The notes under the pieces were generated by a model. The model was not told the DNA's origin and searched no databases. It saw only the letters and a list, made by a program, of their open reading frames with translations. A DNA stretch of 64,000 nucleotides, taken from Cloeon dipterum (lineage: Eukaryota > Arthropoda > Insecta > Ephemeroptera > Baetidae). This document shows, piece by piece, positions 37,201 to 49,200 of the stretch. The stretch covers positions 15,314,001-15,378,000 of the forward strand of contig NC_088788.1 in the NCBI RefSeq assembly GCF_949628265.1, given 5' to 3'. Position 1 is the stretch's first letter; each line of letters starts with the position of its first letter. A program made the position numbers and the translations under genes.

Positions 37201-40200
37201 CACATCACAAAGCAGGTGGCTTGGGTTACTAATAACGTTTTCTGAGCATTCCATTGCAACCGCCTCCAAAACTACCCTCTTCCACAAATTTGTTTCTTGC
37301 TTCAAAATTTCCACATTCTTCCAATCAAACGTATGTCCTTTTTTCTGTGCATGCCGCGCTAACTGGAGACCATTGTTCGTCGAGCTTCCAGTGCTTTTTC
37401 CTACGGCTCTCCTATGCTCATCTAATCTGTACTGCACTTGTCTCTTTGTTTGGCCAATATATACTGACGTGCAATCTAAACATGGCACTAAATAAATACA
37501 GTTTTTAAGTACTGGTTCCGATGGAGGTTTCACGCGCATCAACCGGTCTCTTAGGGAAAGTCCACTTGAGAAAACTACCCTCACATTTGCGATTTTCTTG
37601 CTGAAGTTTTTAAATTTTTCAGAAAACCCCCTCACAAATGGAACGACCACCGACGTTGAATGCACCTGCTCCTCCTTGTCCTCTCTTTTTCTCATCCACT
37701 TCCGGTATGCCTTCTTGATGAATTGTTTCGGATATCCGTTCTTCTCCAACAAACCAAAAATCGTGTTTATCTCCTGGTTCAAACTCAAACTGTCGCTGCA
37801 ATAGCCATGTGCCCGTCTAAACATGTTCAGTGCCACCGCCATTTTTGTTTCGCAACTATGATTTGAGTCATATTGCAAGAAACTATTTTCACTTCCTGGC
37901 TTCCTATACACCGTCAGTTTGACTTTGCCTTGTTCGTGTACTAGTAACATATCCAAAAAGGCGATTGACTTGTCCTTCTCCAATTCCAATGTAAGAGTTA
38001 TGTCAGGATGTACACTATTACAGCTATCCAAGAACTCGGCTATCGGAAAACATGCCTGGTCATAAATTACCAAATAGTCATCCACATACCTCCACATCAC
38101 TTTCGGTTTTTTTCGGAATTTCTCCAAGCATTTTCTCTCAAAATCCTGCATAAAAACTTCTGCGAGAACCGGGGACAGTGACGAACCCATCGCCAGACCT
38201 TTCTTCTGCTTGTAAAATTTTCCTTCGAAAATAAAGTATGTTGACTTCATGCTAAAATCTACCATTTCACATAACGTATCAATCGGAATCAATGTTCTCT
38301 CCATTAGCTTGTGATCTTGCATTAACTTTTCTTTCAGGATTTTCAAAACACTGTCTCTTGGCACCGATGTAAATAGACTTTTTACGTCCAGACTACAAAA
38401 ACAATCCGTCTTTCCTAAGCTCATTGACTTAATCATCGGCAAAATCTGCTCTGCATTCTTGATGCTAATAGCACTGTCATTTGTAATTGGACTGATCATT
38501 TTCACCAAAAATTTAGCCAGTGGTTGAAACGCTGAACCAATCGTACTCACAATTGGTCGCAAGGGAACTTTTTGGTGAAAATGATCAGTCCAATTACAAA
38601 TGACAGTGCTATTAGCATCAAGAATGCAGAGCAGATTTTGCCGATGATTAAGTCAATGAGCTTAGGAAAGACGGATTGTTTTTGTAGTCTGGACGTAAAA
38701 AGTCTATTTACATCGGTGCCAAGAGACAGTGTTTTGAAAATCCTGAAAGAAAAGTTAATGCAAGATCACAAGCTAATGGAGAGAACATTGATTCCGATTG
38801 ATACGTTATGTGAAATGGTAGATTTTAGCATGAAGTCAACATACTTTATTTTCGAAGGAAAATTTTACAAGCAGAAGAAAGGTCTGGCGATGGGTTCGTC
38901 ACTGTCCCCGGTTCTCGCAGAAGTTTTTATGCAGGATTTTGAGAGAAAATGCTTGGAGAAATTCCGAAAAAAACCGAAAGTGATGTGGAGGTATGTGGAT
39001 GACTATTTGGTAATTTATGACCAGGCATGTTTTCCGATAGCCGAGTTCTTGGATAGCTGTAATAGTGTACATCCTGACATAACTCTTACATTGGAATTGG
39101 AGAAGGACAAGTCAATCGCCTTTTTGGATATGTTACTAGTACACGAACAAGGCAAAGTCAAACTGACGGTGTATAGGAAGCCAGGAAGTGAAAATAGTTT
39201 CTTGCAATATGACTCAAATCATAGTTGCGAAACAAAAATGGCGGTGGCACTGAACATGTTTAGACGGGCACATGGCTATTGCAGCGACAGTTTGAGTTTG
39301 AACCAGGAGATAAACACGATTTTTGGTTTGTTGGAGAAGAACGGATATCCGAAACAATTCATCAAGAAGGCATACCGGAAGTGGATGAGAAAAAGAGAGG
39401 ACAAGGAGGAGCAGGTGCATTCAACGTCGGTGGTCGTTCCATTTGTGAGGGGGTTTTCTGAAAAATTTAAAAACTTCAGCAAGAAAATCGCAAATGTGAG
39501 GGTAGTTTTCTCAAGTGGACTTTCCCTAAGAGACCGGTTGATGCGCGTGAAACCTCCATCGGAACCAGTACTTAAAAACTGTATTTATTTAGTGCCATGT
39601 TTAGATTGCACGTCAGTATATATTGGCCAAACAAAGAGACAAGTGCAGTACAGATTAGATGAGCATAGGAGAGCCGTAGGAAAAAGCACTGGAAGCTCGA
39701 CGAACAATGGTCTCCAGTTAGCGCGGCATGCACAGAAAAAAGGACATACGTTTGATTGGAAGAATGTGGAAATTTTGAAGCAAGAAACAAATTTGTGGAA
39801 GAGGGTAGTTTTGGAGGCGGTTGCAATGGAATGCTCAGAAAACGTTATTAGTAACCCAAGCCACCTGCTTTGTGATGTGTGGAAAAATATTTTACGCGCT
39901 GAAAGGGGAAAATTTAGCTCACGGAACAAAAAGGTTCCCTACCACCTGTGAGATGTGCGTGTTATTTAACAAAGGGGTGGCTTAGAATTTGTTACATTTG
40001 GTCTTTGGAGCTTGCCTCAAGTGCCTCATGAATAGGTGGGTGTTTTTTTTAAAAATTGTATGGAATTTATATGATTTTAGATGTGACATTATTGTATTGT
40101 TTGTTATTTGATTGTAATTGTAACTCATGATTAGGACGTACTTGGTGACGTCGAAACTGGTCGAGAAATAAAGAAGACGAATTTCTCTTTAATTTGACAA

Positions 40201-43200
40201 CGAGGATGAAGCCTGGTTTTAATTATATTCAACATGAAAACAACCTCGAGTGGTCGCACTTTTCAAATATTTTAAAATAGTTTGAATTTTTAGAGAAATT
40301 TTGACATATTTAAAACAAATTTGTAATTGTAATTTTACAAAATTCAACAAAAAATTACACCGAATGGCTAATTTACGAAAGTCAAGGAGAAGGATGGTCG
40401 GTTGCAAGCAATTTTTTGTCACTTAACATATTTTGGGCTTCGCAATTACTTAAAATTCTACGGTTTCGGATTACTTTTTTAGGCATACTTGAAAAATAGC
40501 TGAAAAGAGAACTAAACGGTAAACCATGATCCCATAACATAACAATCGAGCCTTCGGGTTGATATTTTGTTGCTTGATTTTTGAGAATTGCCAAGCATTT
40601 ATCCGAATTATTCCCCTTAGAATGCAGTCAATGGGAAAATTTCCACGTGGCGCAACAAGTGCGGTACAGAACAACTCGGCACAATCAAAAGAAGAGGATA
40701 AACTTTTCCGCTTTTGTTGCCATTCGTCCGTGGTCGATGGACCGAAATTTCATTCCATTTGGCTCCGACAATCGAGAATCGTTAATAAATAAGTGCGCTC
40801 TGCTGCCTCTGGCTGGCTGGTTGGCGCAGCGGAGAGCGATATCAATTTTGTTCCCTCGCAACAGGCGGCGGCCTTGTTTGTAACAAACACAATGCAGCCA
40901 GCCGCACTGCGAGGCTATCCCTGTGGAATCGAGTGCGTTTTGCAGGGCCCGGCCAGGCTCACCGAGAATTAACTGGCGCGAGAAAGGGCCGCTCTGTTTT
41001 CCGCCCGCTGGATTTGCTTGTTGCGAGATGGATTTCTCAACAAGACGCTGTCATGCAAATCGATTCCGCCTCCACTGCTGGCGGGGGGCGCCTTCTTGCC
41101 TCTCGCCAGTCAATTCAACTTTTTCGATTGCTTTCCTATAGGTCTGTAGTGCAAACGCAAACCGCTCATCCCTTAATCCCCATTCCCTAAATGAGGAGCA
41201 TTTATTTCAATCAATTGGGGGTTGGAAATTCAAGTCGGTCAACTATTTATTTTTCAGGGTGTCTGATTTACGCAGCGCCGTGCCAGCCGGGCTAGCCGGC
41301 TAATTTGGGTCACGTGGTCAGCCGCAGTGAATTTGGCCAAGCTGTGTCAGCCACACCCGGCGCACCAGCCACCGGTCAAAAAATGAAAACTTTCCAGGGA
41401 AAATATTGGCCGAGGCCTTTAATCACAATCAAACTGCGCTTCTCAAAATTTGTCAGCTATGCCAGCCACCGGCAAAAATGTTCAGCCGCCGGCCCAGCTG
41501 GTTAAGCCAGCCACTGTCTAAAATTACGTGACTGAGACCTCTACTTATAGACATCAAATGAGTATGAATCACGCAATTTTCAGACTCTTCAACCATTTTT
41601 AAAATCGATTCAAACCGTCTTAAACTGTTTAAATCACTTGTAAAGTCTGATAATCATAAAAATGTAGCAGTGGAATTTCATTATTTGACTGTGTCCCGCG
41701 AATCAATCAGTCAAAAATTCGACACAACATGCTGAAAATCGACGGAAATGTTCATTCAGCGGATTTTGATCTGAGCCAAGCAAAAAGTGCCTCAAGGATA
41801 CTCGTGACCAATCAGAAAAGGAAGCGGTTCTTTGATTGGCTTTTTCACGTAGCGCTAGCCGAGAGTCTAGACCGCAGTTCCACAATGACAGCCACTGGAA
41901 GCGACCAAAGTCTGGATGCTGGCTCCCTGATGGGGCCGAAAAGTTTTTTAAAATAGAGAAGACATATGACACTCAAACTGAAAATCTTGGCTTTTTTCTG
42001 AAAGACTCTTTCTTGTGGTCCAGCTTGAGACAAAGCAAATAACGAACCCGTCTCAAACAAAATATCAATTTACACACTAATGCAATTGAAAAGCCGCGGA
42101 GCGTGAAGAGCAGCAGATCGGCGTTTAAGATTGATGAGCGTACACCCAAAAGCAAATCGAATGCTCCACGCCCTGCATTCTCGAAACATCATTCACGCGC
42201 GTCAAACGCATGCCTCTCGTAATTTATGCAAATGAGCACTCCTCTTTCTCGCCCACCAGTGCCGGCAGGAGAGAGATAGAAGGGAAAATTAAATAAGAAA
42301 GCAGCAGCGGGCGGCGGGCAAAAAAGCGACGCGCGCGCCTAATGCGAAAATTGATGAAATTGGCGCCGGCTTGCTGCTATCAGATTATATTTCTCTGTCC
42401 TACGACACGAAGACCGACCGGCGCATTGAATAAAGGGCTTATTGGGCACGCCGCTGGGCTGGGACACCTATCGAGCGCCTGAAACGCTTCGTTCGAAAAG
42501 ACCGTCTTTGATATAAGAGTATAACCAGCGACGCAAACAGGGCTGATGAAGAAACTTGGGGGAATTTTTTAAGAAATTGAATGATCCTAATTTAAATAAT
42601 TATTTTGATTTCCAAGGCAGGATTTAAATAAAAATTAGGCTGAGTATAGTGACTTTAAAATTGCGAGGTGACTGTTTGGGACAACAACATCGACTATATT
42701 TGATCTGTGAGTCTCATTTATTACTAGATCACAACAAGTAACGCGATTTCAAGACTTTTTAGACACTTAAAACCATCTAAAAGCCTAAATAGCCCCTTGG
42801 AAATGAGTAAAATAGTACAATTAGTTGGTGTAAAATGGAATAAAAATATATACATACAGGTAAAATCTTGATAAATGAAAGTTTTGGCTGATGAAACCTG
42901 TTGATTCAAGACATTTTTGGTATAGCTGATAAATATTTAACAGCTTAAAAAATTGTTTTTTCCGCTGAACTAACTTAACTGGCAATTAGTTATCCTCTTG
43001 AGCAATTAAGATAATCAAAACCCAGAAAAATTCCCGGTTATGATTAATTGTACTCAAAATTAATCAATTTAATGGTAATGAAATGGAATCTGATTTTGAT
43101 TTCTATAAGCGCTCTTAATAATGAAGTCTTAAAAATATTGTAACCTACTAAAATGTAATGCAATATTATGATTAGGTAAAATAGTTATAAGCAGCCTAAA

Positions 43201-46200
43201 CTGGATTTTGTTTACAAGTTCCCCTGTAAAATTACCTGCCCTTTAAATAATTAATAATACCAGGCCAAGAATGTTAAATTTAATATTTTTAAACTCTCTC
43301 AGACTTGATCAAAGCAAGAACAAAACAATTATATTTCTTTTAGGTCTGTGCTCTTTTTTAAGTTAAAATAAGAGCACCGTAGAAAATTGATTTTTTTTAA
43401 AATTTATTTGGCTTATTAGAAAGGCACAATTGGCTGCATTATTGAAGTTTATCAAATACAATTTTTTTCCACTGTCAATAGCTGTGCCAGATACCAAATT
43501 AAAACACTCTCTTGGGATGACAAATGGGCTGCAAAAATATCCTATTTCATCCCCCAACCCAGTGAAGTGACAAACGTTGCTAACGCGTCACGCAACAGTT
43601 GCCTGTCGGCACCTTTGGACCCGAGGAGGATCCCCTTGAGCCCTTTGGCGTGATCGAATCGAGGCTCCATTTGTAGCGCGTAATCCTCTTTCAAAAGAGT
43701 GAACGAGTGCGCACACACATCATTCGCAAATTTAATGCACCACGCCGAGATTAGCCCGTCGAATACGAGTGTCCGACATGTGTAGATGCAACATATGCGT
43801 GTCGCTGCTGGCTGGACAGGCGGCTGTCGCTTTCTCGAAAGCTGTCATAACAGCCGCGCCGTTGATCGCTATCTCCGTCTGGAGGACTCGTTTTTACCAA
43901 CACATTTTACTACACGGACCGATAATCTCTGCCATCTCGCGGCTAGATTAGTGTGTGCAAATGATCTTAATTGAAAATTTATTTCGAAATGATTTATGAA
44001 TGTGGTGACTCAGCTTATTTCCCAGCTGGGCGTGAAATCATAACGATATTAATTAATAATGACGATCTCTTGAGTTTCTAACAGCTGGCATAGTATAAAA
44101 AATGAATTTCCCTTTTGAGTATTATTCCAGAAATTCAGCTAGAAAATTTATTAAAATACATGGCCAGTACATTTCTTCAAAGTACTACTTTTCACAGTCG
44201 ACAATTTTTTTAACCATTTCGAGCCATCAAATGAGCATAATCAGGAGTATTTCTTTTATAACGCATATATGAACCGAATATTAGGGTTATTTTGCTAAAA
44301 TTAGGTCCATTTGTGCTCCAATTCTAGTTGAGATTTTGCAAGAGAGACTTAGCTGTGATGTTAAATAAAAATAATCGAGCACTTTTTGCTTATCATATTA
44401 ATAATATAGAATGTCTTAAAATTTAAAAAATATCCTAAAGGTATTATGTATTATCTGACTCAATCTGATATTTAATTATTATTGTAAGTTTGTTAAAAGT
44501 AAAGAGGTCTAAATTTTGTAGAACATTAAATTACTTTTAAGGCACTTTCCATCTTACCCATTTTGGTTATTAGATGCTGGAAAAACAACAAATTTTACTA
44601 AAAATATTATATATTCCGTTTAAATTATTAATTTTAGATGGATTACCGGTTGTCACGGGAATTTAAAAATCTTCCTCTGCCAAAACAACAATGAAAATTA
44701 CAGTTTTCTCCGAATATTCCATTTAAAGAGACAAGTAACTATGAATTTTGCTGAAAAAGGCTACTTGAAATTGTCAAAAACCGACTACTTCAAAAAATAT
44801 ACTAAAAATACTCGAGCTTAATTTGAGGATGATCTTTTCGATAATTTTTTTCTCTAGCACATAAAAATTAACTAAGATCCAGCCTTTTAAAACGTGCTAA
44901 ATAGATTCTGATTTTGTCACCCATGCGATATGGTTGACCAGAACTGGAAGTGGGCTTGAATTCACACAACACGCCTGCCAAGGCTTCCACGTTTTAATTG
45001 AAAAACAAACTACGACGCATGGCTGTAATTGTATCAAATGTGATTTGCCTTTTACATTAAACCATTTCTAAAATTGTGATAAAAATGGTGTAATTTTATG
45101 TGAAGCCGCCAAAGTGAAATTGTGAACACACCGTTTTTATTAATTTTTAATGACCTGTTGCACACTTTCGTATAAAGCAAATTATTCAAAAGAGATGAAT
45201 ATCTTTTGAAACAGAAAAAAGTCATGCAAATTGCAAATCTTTGACAGCTACTTCTGTGCTGATTATGCAGTCGGTTGGTGTTCGAAAATCACTCAACTCT
45301 GTGTTTTCGCAACACCGCGTAGTAAAAAGGCTGCGTGCTCTTTCACGAAGGCGTTTTATTTGTGCGTGTTCGCTCTCCTGTTTTTCCCTTCCTTTCTTTT
45401 TGCGGGCCATCCGCCCACGGGGTGCGTGACAAACTGCAACTCGTGCCGCTCTCATCACCTAATGGCACAGTGTTGACCCATCATGCGCGCAGGGTTTAAG
45501 GTCAAGTGAATATTATTGTTATGCAAATACGCCTTGTCGCGCGAATAATCAGTCTGCCACTGGCTGGCCGCAGATTTAATTTGAATGCAAATTTCTGCCG
45601 CTGCGCCAAGACTTTTGTCTCTGTGGGATTACGGCAAGATCTTTTCCGACGCTGCAAATTAATATTCTTATCAGTTCATTTTAATTTTGTTGCTGCATGG
45701 CTGAATCAGATAAACTGCTTTTCCCTCGAGGTTACATCTTGATTTCCGAGAGGGCTTAATAAGGCGGATGGCATCGTTTGATGTTTTTGCTTTTCCCTCC
45801 CGCCAGCAAAAAGCGCATTACTTTCGGTTGGCTTTTAAATTTGAGCAAACTCCTTTTTTAAGGCAGGTAATCCTCTGTGTTGTGTAACACTAAGTAAATT
45901 ACTTTTTTGCAGGCTGCCTTTTGATCTCTGAAAGCTTTTTTCGGTAACCTAAAATGAGTTGCGAGAGAATTACCGCGTGTAACATGATTTGCTATCGTCA
46001 GAAGAATTGAATGCAACTTCCTCGGAGTGAACTGAGATGTTTGTTTTTCCAGATTTCTCTACTAGTTTCGGCTACTGGTTTCAAGCCCTAATTCATGAGC
46101 TAGAATGGAAACAATAGTTTCAATTAGTCTATCACAAATTGTCTACACCAATTTAATATTAAAACGTATTAAAAACAACCTAGTGTTGTAACTCCTTTCT

Positions 46201-49200
46201 ACATTTTGAATTTTTCATGCAAGTATTTTCCAAATTAATAAAAGAGCTTTGATTTCTGGCATTTTGAAAGAAAATTTAACAGGAAACGACGTGAAGTGAA
46301 AAATAAAAGAAAGCAGGTAAGGGATAGCGTGTGAAGCGCCCAAAGCAGACCGTTTAGCCTTTTAAATTTAGTCATCCTCAGCCTCCAGATGGGACAGGAA
46401 GGTAAATTAAACGCAGCCTGGCAAATTTTTTCCCAAAATGCAAGAAATCTGAAACGTAAAAGGAGTTATAATACTAGGTTGTTCTTAATACATTTTAATG
46501 TTAAATTTTTGGGAGACTCTAATTGAAACTTATGTTTCTATATAGCTCATGAATTAGGACTGAAACTAGTAGTAGAGCAGGACCTTTCTGTATAGAAATA
46601 TAAACAGCTCACTACACACCGAGGAAGCTGCATTCATTAAATTCTTCGGACAATTATGACAACCTCGCGAGCTTCTGCTTTCATTGGCATCAATATCAAT
46701 AAATGATCTTATTTATATAGCGAAGAATCCATCAATTGTGCCCAATAATTGCTCGATATGAAAGATCCATTTAGAATCAGGCCAGTAGGTTTCCGAAAAT
46801 CTTGAGACGCAAAAGTCTGAAGATTTGCGCGTATCAAATGGCAGAGGCACGCGCGTAATTTGATGCGGTCAGCTTTAATGATTGGGTGAGGGCAGGCGCA
46901 AGCAAGAGTCCGCGGAGAAAAGACCTTAGCGGTGGCGGCGTCCAGCGGAATTCTATTGGTCTTGTAGGAAAGGAACTGTGCTACGTACTACCCAGCCGAG
47001 GTGCTTTTAATTGGAATAGCAGTGGGCGTCAGGTAACGTGCGGTTGCAAAAGCCGCAACTTGTGCATATGTCCCAGTTCCAGCAAGCACAATTTAATGCC
47101 AACGACACGGAATTCGAGTTACATGCTACACTCTGTTTTCATTCTACACACTCTGCGTACTTTTTATATGCAAAGTGCGATTCGAACAATACAATCAATA
47201 TACTGACAGGTCGATCGTGTTGTTTGTGCCTCTTTGACATTTGAACCAGTTAATGGCTTATAGAGAGAGGAAGGGAGAGTGCAACAGACCACTCTCTGCT
47301 CATTATTGTGCCTCGCGTTGCAACTACGCACCATGAACTTATTTGTAATTAATTGTGATGCAACCACAGTCACATGATGTGACTCTCGTGCAAAAGAGCA
47401 GTAACGCGAAATGCACTTTAAGCTTTAAGCAGGCGAAAGCTAAATTTTCTTATGTATTCTGTTTCAGTTCGACCGCAGAAATTCAACGGTGGTGTAAATA
47501 TAAGTGGAAACGCTGACCAAAATGGTAAGGTTACTTTTAATGTCAAAAAATGTTTCACTTGGAATTCCTGATTTTTACTAAACATCTCTGATAAATATTC
47601 TTGAGAGTCAGATTTTTAAAATTATTCATACTTGGTTGTGAACCAAAAACGATTGGATATATTTTTCCGTGCTTGCCAGAAACTTTGTAACAAAAAAATA
47701 AGCACCAATTTCGCTTGCCCTAGACTTTGAAAACTTTCTAAAACACCCAAAACTTCTAGAACTGCCGGTAAATATCTCACTTCCTGTCCACATTGTCTCT
47801 GAAAACCGACTAAAGAATAGAAACCCTATCAAGATCTCAAGAATTGTCGTTGTTGTCTAATTAAAAATTTCATTGTCTTCTTTATTAAATCGTGCATCCG
47901 AAGGATAGGTATTCACAGTCAGTTTTATACTTGCAAAGGTCTTAAAAACATTTTAACTTCACGATGCAAAATTCCTTAACATCTTAAAGAAAACTTAAAA
48001 AAGTAAAATTTATCCTCGCACATTTACACTTTGTAGCAAAGCAAAATTAAAAATAGTTCTACCGTTTGTCTGACTTTTATTATGATTTATAAACCACCAA
48101 TATTCTATACCCCCTTTTAAACAAAGTCTTCTCTTTTTTCGGAAATGTAAAAGAAAGTATCATTATTTCCTGCGTTGATACATGCTTTAAATAGAAACGG
48201 GGTCACATTTAATGAACATAGCATAAAGTTGTGCGACATAAAAGCAGAGAGAGATTTCAAGCATAGAAATAGTGAATGCTAATGTAGTGTTCTCGATCAA
48301 TGCTTCTATATGTATTTCTGTTTCCGAGAATTTATATATGCGTTCGGTGGTGGAATTGTGCGTAGGTGCAAGCGAGGAGCAAGTCAGCAGCTACCTCAAG
48401 GCACACCCGGAGTTCCTGGATCAGTGGCTCATGGAGGAAGTGGATCTGGAGCAACTGGAGCGCTGGATGATCCGCAAGATGCAGCGCGACAAGAAAAAGC
48501 AGTCGAACGACGCAAATGGTTTGCATACACAAGACGTTCTCTGAAGTGTGCTGAATCTATTATACGTTTTGTTTTCTTTTGACAGGAAAAGTCGGCAGAA
48601 AAACTAGTCTATCGCGATGGAAGGTATGCGTTAACCTGGATAGCGAAAATATTTTGCATAAACGGAAACACACTGCTTCTGCTTTATCATTGTTTTCCTT
48701 TTTTTTTTGCTCCAAGCAGCATTTCCACTCAATATCTTGAGACTGGAATTCACCGGGAGGTTTTAATATACATTCCCCCATTTTGAAATCATTATGAATA
48801 CTAAATAATTAATATTAAATATTTAATAAAATTAACCACGAAATTGAGGCTTTTATCTATATAAGGATCGGGCTAGTTTTTTTTAAAATGTTTCACTAAA
48901 AGCCCCCAATGCCCCAACCCACATTAAGATCGGTGCAGAGAATGGAAACAATTTCGTAATTTAGGAACTTCAATTGATTTTAAGAATTTTCTTTCGTGTT
49001 TTTTCTATTTCCTTTTCAAGAGATAAAAATATACTGGTCTCGATAAAAATTACTTTGCCACGTTTACGTTTGTGTACACGAATGCATCTGACAAAGTAAA
49101 TTCTCGGAGCATTAAAAGGAACTTTGCGTGTCACTTCCGTCTTTGTCCTCTCCGCAATCATCTTGAGTCGTTTCCAGCGGCGAACAAACTTTCTTTCTAT

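Larger units (their letters stand above)
36854..40226. mobile_element. Head-to-head pair of 5'-truncated Penelope-like retroelements
   Basis: Two copies of one element face each other: arms 36854-38511 (minus) and 38569-40226 (plus), each exactly 1658 bp, with a 57-bp spacer that is extra 5' sequence of the left copy. Both carry the same reverse transcriptase plus GIY-YIG frame, an untranslated tail of about 275 bp and a terminal AATAAA (40167-40172 in the right copy). The predicted proteins are identical over 458 residues, so the pair is either very young or kept identical by conversion. Inverted, 5'-truncated partial copies are typical of this retroelement class. It sits inside a PDE10 intron. 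No target-site duplication could be defined. Confidence 0.9.

Noticed and set aside
37151-37866. Several frames antisense to the Penelope-like ORF
   Set aside because: Complement of a confirmed RT/GIY-YIG frame and present identically in both arms.
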